In this document: piece after piece, positions 7,270-11,200 of the stretch
How the letters are laid out: every line of letters starts with the position of its first letter
Position numbering within the stretch: the first letter of the stretch is position 1
Assembly (NCBI GenBank): GCA_964450715.1
Contig: CAYVFC010000203.1
Location: forward strand, 1-11,200
Reading direction: 5' to 3'
Source: CAYVFC01 sp964450715
Lineage (GTDB): Bacteria; Myxococcota_A; Polyangia; Polyangiales; JAFGIB01
DNA length: 11,200 nucleotides
Translations under genes and position numbers: made by a program
The notes under the pieces: model-generated
Databases searched by the model: none
Told to the model about the DNA's origin: nothing
Seen by the model: only the letters and a program-made list of their open reading frames with translations

Positions 7270-7900
7270 CCATCCAGGGCACCTTGAGCATCCACTCGTG
7301 GATCAGATCGCGCATGAGCGCAGGGATGATGCCCTCGCCGATGTCGGCCATGACCCCGTAGACGAGCACAGTCCTGTGCTTTCCGTGCGGCCGTAGCAGG
7401 TAGAATCCCCACCCCGCCTTGACGGCGCATTCCCTTCGCGGATCCACCCGAAAGGCTATTTCCCGGCGATCGGAGTCGGTTTTGATATCGACGTAATAGC
7501 AGACGCTCAGCAGATCGTTACCGTGCTCGATGAAGAGGGTTCGTTCCCGTTCCCGGTTCTCGACCAGCCGGACGTCCGAGACCTGCGGCAGGATGCTGCG
7601 GTAGTGCTTCATATTGATCAGGGCTTCCCATACCTCTCCGGTCGGCGCCTCGATGAGCTGCCAGCTCGTGCCCCCGATCAACTTCAACGCCTGCAGTCGC
7701 TTGTCGGCGCGGCGTACCACCAGCTCGCCCGCCTCCAGCTTGCGCTTCTCGACACGGGTGAAGTCCCGTCGGCAGGTCGTCCCGGCCCGTTTGGCCGCGT
7801 TCTTCTGGCCCTGCACAATTTGCGGCGCGGCAGGCCAGAGCACGGCGGCCGCAACAACCAGCCAGGTAACTTGACCCGTACAGGTGCGCATCTCAGCCAC
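7193..7900 (-). CDS. Exported START/SRPBCC-fold protein
   Basis: A 235-residue protein from GTG 7900 (232 from an alternative ATG at 7891). An N-terminal hydrophobic stretch (about 10-28, VTWLVVAAAVLWPAAP) looks like a Sec signal peptide, so the protein is probably periplasmic. From about 75 to 215 it has the pattern of the SRPBCC/START-like fold: a strand followed by APTGEVWEALINMKHYRSILPQ, then alternating strands and a long C-terminal helix (IPALMRDLIHEWMLKVPWMVKRL). Members bind hydrophobic ligands; the ligand here is unknown. The basic tail (about 218-235) is encoded opposite the end of engB and may be poorly constrained. No clear Shine-Dalgarno is seen. The gene starts 51 nt after the 3' end of the upstream tRNA on the same strand and may be read from the tRNA promoter. 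Confidence 0.75.
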   Translation of the reverse strand: MAEMRTCTGQVTWLVVAAAVLWPAAPQIVQGQKNAAKRAGTTCRRDFTRVEKRKLEAGELVVRRADKRLQALKLIGGTSWQLIEAPTGEVWEALINMKHYRSILPQVSDVRLVENRERERTLFIEHGNDLLSVCYYVDIKTDSDRREIAFRVDPRRECAVKAGWGFYLLRPHGKHRTVLVYGVMADIGEGIIPALMRDLIHEWMLKVPWMVKRLVESKRAKQHAAAARVPRRSPR

Positions 7901-7905
7901 GGTCG

Positions 7906-7930
7906 GCGAGCCGGACAGATCCCGGCTCGC
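7906..7930 (-). other. Hairpin between tRNA and START-fold gene
   Basis: A perfect 9-bp stem (7906-7914 with 7922-7930; GCGAGCCGG and its complement) with a 7-nt loop. No T-tract follows on the minus strand, so it is not a standard intrinsic terminator. It lies 21 nt after the tRNA 3' end and ends 5 nt before the GTG at 7900, where it could mark a processing site, act as a partial terminator, or hinder ribosome access. Confidence 0.6.
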
Positions 7931-7951
7931 TACCCTAAGTGTACCTCATCT

Positions 7952-8028
7952 TGGTGCCGATGAGTGGAATCGAACCACTGACCTAGCGCGTATGAAACGC
8001 CCGCTCTAACCGTCTGAGCTACATCGGC
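7952..8028 (-). tRNA. tRNA-Met (CAT), elongator type
   Basis: A complete 77-nt cloverleaf. The acceptor stem GCCGATG pairs fully with CATCGGC, the D arm is GCTC/GAGC, the anticodon loop is TTCATAC (anticodon CAT), and the T arm AGTGG-TTCGATT-CCACT is perfect. A73 and an encoded CCA end are present (7952-7955). The first base pair is G-C, and the anticodon stem lacks the three consecutive G-C pairs of initiators, so this is not the initiator tRNA. Elongator Met is most likely; a tRNA-Ile whose C34 is changed to lysidine by TilS has the same anticodon gene sequence and cannot be fully excluded by eye. Confidence 0.95.
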
Positions 8029-8043
8029 CCGTAAAGCTCGCGC

Positions 8044-8071
8044 AGTATAGAAAGCCTTTTCATGCTGTCAA
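8044..8071 (-). promoter_or_regulatory. Strong promoter of the tRNA gene
   Basis: On the minus strand a perfect TTGACA (8066-8071) and TATACT (8044-8049, 5/6) are separated by 16 nt. The sequence after the -10 is GC-rich (GCGCGAG), like the discriminators of stable-RNA promoters under stringent control. Transcription would start roughly 8 nt before the mature tRNA 5' end at 8028. Confidence 0.8.
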
Positions 8072-8448
8072 TTCGCTGGCGACCGGGGAGTCGGTTGAAG
8101 AAGGTGGAATAAGCGAAAAACAAAGAATAAAGTCCATTTCATGAATACTCCCGTCGTCTTTCTGGCGGGGCGGCCCCATCTGCTGCGTCGCTTCTCCTAA
8201 AAATGGCGGTGCTATTTCTCGTCGTCGCTCCTTGCATCTGGGGCCGCCGCGCTCCGAAATACTCGGTCCGTATTTACGAAATGGCTTCTAGTTTCCCGGG
8301 GTGGTTCGGCCGCTTTACGGCTTTTCGGCTCGGCCATGGATGCTAGGATAGAGTGTTAACTGGCGTCCGGGTAGGGTGCGGCCTGTATCCAGACGGACTG
8401 CGGACGAAAAAGGCGGGCACTGGCGACTACTGATAAGTAGGCAATACG
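8072..8448. other. Non-coding gap before lipoprotein gene
   Basis: No convincing gene lies here. An AT-richer stretch (about 8100-8150) is followed by the palindromic repeat at 8169-8259, a small 6-bp hairpin (8257-8262 with 8270-8275, AAATAC/GTATTT) and a short GCCG-CTTTA-CGGC hairpin followed by TTTT near 8309-8325. The promoter for the downstream lipoprotein gene should be here or just after it, but I see no good -35/-10 pair. Confidence 0.5.
8169..8259. repeat. Imperfect palindromic repeat, copy C
   Basis: Perfect 10-bp outer arms GGCGGCCCCA (8169-8178) and TGGGGCCGCC (8239-8248) enclose 60 nt. The internal segment 8180-8192 matches copy A at 1-60 in reverse complement, and the right flank 8240-8259 matches copy A at 19 of 20 positions. 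The GGGCCGCC core also occurs in the hairpin at 4472-4561. Reuse of the same parts in different orders suggests a rearranging palindromic repeat family rather than a single terminator. Confidence 0.55.
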
Positions 8449-8916
8449 ATGAAGCGGCGTGCACGAAGGCCGGCGGGCATGAGAACCCGTCCGCGAATCC
8501 TTTTCCTCTTGCTGGCGTGGATCGCGTCCGGGTGGCTCGTGTGTGGCTGCTACGGAGGGCCCGGGGTGGAACCGCCCTTCAGCGGGGAAAGCGGCGGCGA
8601 GGTGCCGTCCGGTTCGTTGGACGACGGCTTCTCGCCCGCGACCGGCGAGCCCGGCAGCGGGCCGATGTCCGGTGGTGAGGGCGAGGGCGAGACGTCGGCG
8701 CCGGACGGCCAGGGCGGAGAGACCTGGTCGGACGGGCGGGAGCAGTCCGCTGCGGACGGGGACGACAATACCGGCGGTTTCGTGCCCGCGTCGGTGGTCG
8801 GCGACGCGGGCGTGTCGGCTGACGGGGGAGACGGAGGGGACGGGTTGTCGGACGCGGGGGACGCAGGCGACCCGAGCGAGACCGAATGGGTTCAAGACGA
8901 GATGTTTTTCGAATAA
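8449..8916 (+). CDS. Gly/Asp/Glu-rich putative lipoprotein
   Basis: A 155-residue protein (145 from an alternative ATG at 8479). A basic N-terminus is followed by a hydrophobic stretch (about 17-31, ILFLLLAWIASGWLV) and VCGC (31-34), which resembles a lipobox with lipidated Cys34. The mature part is almost entirely Gly, Asp, Glu, Ser and Pro with no recognisable fold, including GDGGDGLSDAGDAGD-type runs, and ends in a small aromatic patch (EMFFE). This is typical of surface lipoproteins with disordered acidic tails in myxobacteria-like genomes. I do not recognise a family. The next gene begins 37 nt downstream on the same strand, so the two are probably one operon. Biased composition lowers confidence, but the signal sequence, open frame and operon layout favour a real gene. 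Confidence 0.6.
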   Translation: MKRRARRPAGMRTRPRILFLLLAWIASGWLVCGCYGGPGVEPPFSGESGGEVPSGSLDDGFSPATGEPGSGPMSGGEGEGETSAPDGQGGETWSDGREQSAADGDDNTGGFVPASVVGDAGVSADGGDGGDGLSDAGDAGDPSETEWVQDEMFFE

Positions 8917-8953
8917 AGTACCGCCCCGATCGTCTAACCCTGCCGGAGGTTCC

Positions 8954-9556
8954 ATGAATAGGTATCGGTACAAGGTTCGGGCCGTATTGCCGTCGTTTTT
9001 ACTGCTACTGCTCCCCCTGGCGCTGGCGGCACAGGACGAGGAGAAAAAGGGGGCGGGGTCGGGCGGCATCCCCACTCACACGGGCAAGGGAAAGGTCACC
9101 CAGGCGGTCGATACCCGAACCGGAGCTATCTTCGACATCGGCGGCGGCGTCACCCTGCTCTTTCCCAAGGGGCTTCCGGTGGGTTATTCAAGGGTCATCA
9201 CCCTGAAGTTCGGCGGCAAGCGCCCCACGCCTTCCCAGATCCACAAGAAGTTCAAGCCCTTCGGCAAGACCCTGCTGCTGGACTCCGCGCTGAACGCCGG
9301 GCGAACGCCGCTGGCGCTCGCCATGAGCGCGAAGAAGGCGCCTCGGAAGAGCGGGTACAAGCTGGTCCTGGCGGTCGAGGAAGCCGGGTTCTGCGACGAG
9401 AATAATAAGAAATACAAGATCGGTAAGAGCGGCCTGTGTTCCATCTGGAGGACGGTCGACGCGAGATACGACTCGATGGAAAAGCGCTTGGTGGCCGAGC
9501 TACGCTCGACCGGCGGCCTGCGCTTGCAGTTCGGCTGGATCCCGGAATCGGAGTAG
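8954..9556 (+). CDS. Secreted protein of unknown function
   Basis: A 200-residue protein. The ATG at 8954 is chosen because GGAGG (8945-8949) lies just upstream and a clear signal peptide follows: basic MNRYRYKVR, hydrophobic core LPSFLLLLLPLALAA, likely cleavage near ALA-AQ (25-27). The mature part begins with a Lys/Gly-rich linker, then a segment (about 50-125) with alternating strands and a GGGVTLLFPKGLP motif (63-75) that recalls the start of ZU5-like beta-sandwiches; this resemblance is weak. Two cysteines (147 and 162) could form a disulphide in the periplasm. The frame is open far upstream, but that part overlaps the lipoprotein gene in another frame and is a shadow. Not assigned to a known family. 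Confidence 0.75.
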   Translation: MNRYRYKVRAVLPSFLLLLLPLALAAQDEEKKGAGSGGIPTHTGKGKVTQAVDTRTGAIFDIGGGVTLLFPKGLPVGYSRVITLKFGGKRPTPSQIHKKFKPFGKTLLLDSALNAGRTPLALAMSAKKAPRKSGYKLVLAVEEAGFCDENNKKYKIGKSGLCSIWRTVDARYDSMEKRLVAELRSTGGLRLQFGWIPESE

Positions 9557-9634
9557 CCGGAAGCGATCGAGTCGTACTCGAAAGCCCAGGCGGCGGTTTG
9601 CGCGGGCTCGGGATCGGCGTAGCCTTGTCCCGCG

Positions 9635-10480
9635 GTGAACCTGCGGATTACAGATCACAGCCGCAACGCCACGGGGATGACCTACGTCTACCCGGTGGTA
9701 TCGCGGCGCGCGGGCGGCCTCTCGGTCGGCGTCAACCTGAGCACGAACAACGCCTGCAATTTTCGCTGCATTTACTGCCAGGTTCCGGGGCTGGTGCGCG
9801 GAAAGGCGCCTGCGATCGACGTCGATCTGCTGCGACAAGAGCTGGGGTCGATGCTCGACCAGGTCGTGCGCGGCGATTTCCTGCAGCGCTCGGTACCCGA
9901 GCCTTACCGGAGGCTGAACGATGTGGCGCTTTCGGGCAATGGCGAGCCCACCGCTTCGCCGCATCTGCTCGAGGCCATCGAGATCGTGGGCGAGGCGCTG
10001 GGCGATCTCGGGCTGCTCGGTGCCGTCAAGCTCCTCCTGATCACCAACGGGTCTCTGATCCATCGACCGCGCGTCCGGCGGGCGCTTCAGAGGATGAGCG
10101 AGATGAACGGGGAGATCTGGTTCAAGCTGGACGCGGTAACTCGCGAACAGTCCGGCCGAATCCACTCGACCGGCTTCGATCCCGCTCGCCACCTGGATCG
10201 GTTGCGCAGCGCCAGCCGCCTCTGTCCCACCTTCATCCAGACCTGCGTCTTCTCCACCGCGGGAAGCGCGCCGTCGGCCGAGGAACGGGCGGCGTACCTG
10301 GGTGCGCTGGCGGGGCTGGCGCGCGACGCGGTTCCTGTGCGCGGGGTTCTTCTCTACACCCTGGCCCGTCCGCCGCTGCAACCGGAGGGCGGGGATCTCG
10401 CGGCCCTTCCACAGCAATGGCTGCAGGACTTCGCTCGGCAGATCGAGCGAACCGGGATTTCCGCGCAGGTCGCGTCCTAG
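9635..10480 (+). CDS. Radical SAM protein, COG0731-like
   Basis: A 281-residue radical SAM enzyme. The [4Fe-4S]-binding CxxxCxxC motif is CNFRCIYC (Cys41, Cys45, Cys48), followed by LSGNGEPT (99-106), a glycine-rich SAM-contacting motif typical of the group, and LLITNGSLI further on. The N-terminal TYVYPVVSRRAGG (16-28) is characteristic of the COG0731 group, named after archaeal wyosine-base synthases. Bacteria lack wyosine, so the substrate is unknown. The start is GTG 9635 because LRITDHSRN before the inner ATG (9677) looks like conserved family sequence; no strong Shine-Dalgarno is seen. No obvious substrate peptide or partner lies next to it. It is followed by thpR after 55 bp on the same strand. 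Confidence 0.88.
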   Translation: MNLRITDHSRNATGMTYVYPVVSRRAGGLSVGVNLSTNNACNFRCIYCQVPGLVRGKAPAIDVDLLRQELGSMLDQVVRGDFLQRSVPEPYRRLNDVALSGNGEPTASPHLLEAIEIVGEALGDLGLLGAVKLLLITNGSLIHRPRVRRALQRMSEMNGEIWFKLDAVTREQSGRIHSTGFDPARHLDRLRSASRLCPTFIQTCVFSTAGSAPSAEERAAYLGALAGLARDAVPVRGVLLYTLARPPLQPEGGDLAALPQQWLQDFARQIERTGISAQVAS

Positions 10481-10535
10481 AAAGGGCGATCGGCTCGGAG
10501 CCGAAAGGACGTAGCGGTAGAAGGTAGATAGGGCG

Positions 10536-11105
10536 ATGGAAGATCGGCAACGAATGGGCAGGCTCTTCTGGGCGGTACCGCTCGACGAAGACGTACGAGG
10601 GGCGCTTCAGCAGCACCTTCGCGCCGAGCTCGGGCGCAGGGGGCTTCCCGGGCGAGCCCCGCGCCCGGAGAGCTGGCACGTCACCTTGCGCTTTCTGGGC
10701 GACGTCACGCGATCGCAGTACGAGTCGTCGATAGCGGCCTGGAGGCGCGGCCAGATCGGCAGCGGTTTCCATGTGACTCTGGACGCCCTGGGCGCGTTTC
10801 CCAGGCCGGAGAGGGCATCCGTTCTATGGATCGGGATAACCGATCCGGACGACGGGCTCGGTCGCCTGGCTCGGCTGGCCGAGCAGAGCGCGGTCGAAGC
10901 GGGTTTCGACCCTGAGAAGCGAGCTTTTCATCCGCATCTGACCTTGAGCCGGTTGAAACCGCCCGCCAACCTGCGGGAGACCATCGACCGGGTGCGACCC
11001 CTCGGCAAGGCGATGACGGTGGAGCAGGTAGTGCTCTATCGGAGCCATCTTTCGAGCCAGGGAGCGCGGTACGAGGCGCTGGATCGCTTTTTTCTGGATG
11101 AATAG
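10536..11105 (+). CDS. thpR: RNA 2',3'-cyclic phosphodiesterase ThpR
   Basis: A 189-residue member of the 2H phosphoesterase (LigT) family, which hydrolyses 2',3'-cyclic phosphate RNA ends to 2'-phosphates and can reversibly join tRNA halves in vitro. Both catalytic HxTx motifs are present: HVTL (48-51, in WHVTLRFLG) and HLTL (134-137, in FHPHLTLSRLK). The length is normal for the family, and the N-terminal LFWAVPLDEDV is typical. ATG 10536 is used; an ATG at 10554 would also give a complete domain, and neither has a strong Shine-Dalgarno. The 55-bp gap from the radical SAM gene contains only a small 5-bp hairpin (10491-10503). Confidence 0.93.
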   Translation: MEDRQRMGRLFWAVPLDEDVRGALQQHLRAELGRRGLPGRAPRPESWHVTLRFLGDVTRSQYESSIAAWRRGQIGSGFHVTLDALGAFPRPERASVLWIGITDPDDGLGRLARLAEQSAVEAGFDPEKRAFHPHLTLSRLKPPANLRETIDRVRPLGKAMTVEQVVLYRSHLSSQGARYEALDRFFLDE

Positions 11106-11200
11106 CGACCAGAACGTATTAAAATGATATCTAAGGAGGCACCGTAAAATAAACGATCCGGTTGCGGCCGCGTGGGCGGGCGCACTCGCGGCTTTCGTCC
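11106..11200 (+). promoter_or_regulatory. Strong Shine-Dalgarno of next, truncated gene
   Basis: An AT-rich stretch (TATTAAAATGATATC) is followed by TAAGGAGG at 11132-11139, the best ribosome binding site in the window. No ATG, GTG or TTG lies at a normal distance after it. The frame beginning with ATA at 11149 (9 nt after GGAGG) stays open to the window end and reads INDPVAAAWAGALAAFV, plausible but too short to identify. The nearest ATG (11124) opens a 7-codon frame ending in TAA at 11147 that contains the Shine-Dalgarno. A gene probably begins here and runs off the window. Confidence 0.4.

Noticed and set aside
8356..9075. 239-codon minus-strand frame over the lipoprotein region
   Set aside because: Considered as an alternative to the lipoprotein, but it has no signal, motif or ribosome binding site, and it covers the start of the secreted protein with its clear GGAGG site.
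9436..10527. 363-codon + strand frame over the radical SAM gene
   Set aside because: Out of frame with the CxxxCxxC enzyme; Arg/Gly/Ala-rich shadow.
1..11200. CRISPR array, prophage, integron or toxin-antitoxin locus
   Set aside because: No regularly spaced direct repeats, phage structural genes, integrase, transposase or toxin-antitoxin pair could be found on either strand.

Overview
The window is GC-rich bacterial chromosome carrying mostly housekeeping genes. It probably comes from a Deltaproteobacteria-like lineage (Myxococcota, Desulfobacterota or a relative). Supporting this are high GC with strong G/C at third codon positions, the holA / rpsT / murJ cluster, a ClpA-like ATPase with a long Pro/Arg linker, a COG0731-type radical SAM protein, and a Gly/Asp-rich lipoprotein of the myxobacterial kind. 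This placement is inference from gene content, not from a search.

Region by region: 1-60 is part of a palindromic repeat. 91-525 (-) is a small PilZ-domain protein, and 661-3129 (-) is a ClpA-type double AAA+ unfoldase. The divergent gap 3130-3418 holds a perfect 32-bp inverted repeat. 3419-4441 (+) is DNA polymerase III delta (holA), which converges on ribosomal protein S20 (rpsT, 4617-4892, -) across a long nested hairpin. rpsT has its own recognisable promoter and is divergent from murJ (lipid II flippase, 5078-6679, +). murJ overlaps engB (ribosome-assembly GTPase, 6676-7269, +) by four bases. An exported START/SRPBCC-fold protein (7193-7900, -) overlaps the 3' end of engB by 77 bp on the opposite strand, and directly upstream of it is an elongator-type tRNA-CAT (7952-8028, -) with a near-consensus promoter. 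8029-8448 is non-coding and holds a second copy of the palindromic repeat. The + strand then carries a lipoprotein and a secreted protein (8449-9556), an orphan radical SAM enzyme (9635-10480), the 2H phosphoesterase ThpR (10536-11105), and a strong Shine-Dalgarno site for a gene that runs off the window.

Functionally this is mixed core machinery: proteolysis (Clp), replication (HolA), translation (S20, EngB, tRNA, ThpR) and the cell envelope (MurJ, lipoprotein, exported proteins). I did not find a convincing new multi-gene system. The least explained items are the perfect inverted repeat between clp and holA, a dispersed family of imperfect palindromes, a Clp ATPase whose D1 pore loop lacks its aromatic residue, and the lipoprotein/secreted-protein pair with no recognised function.
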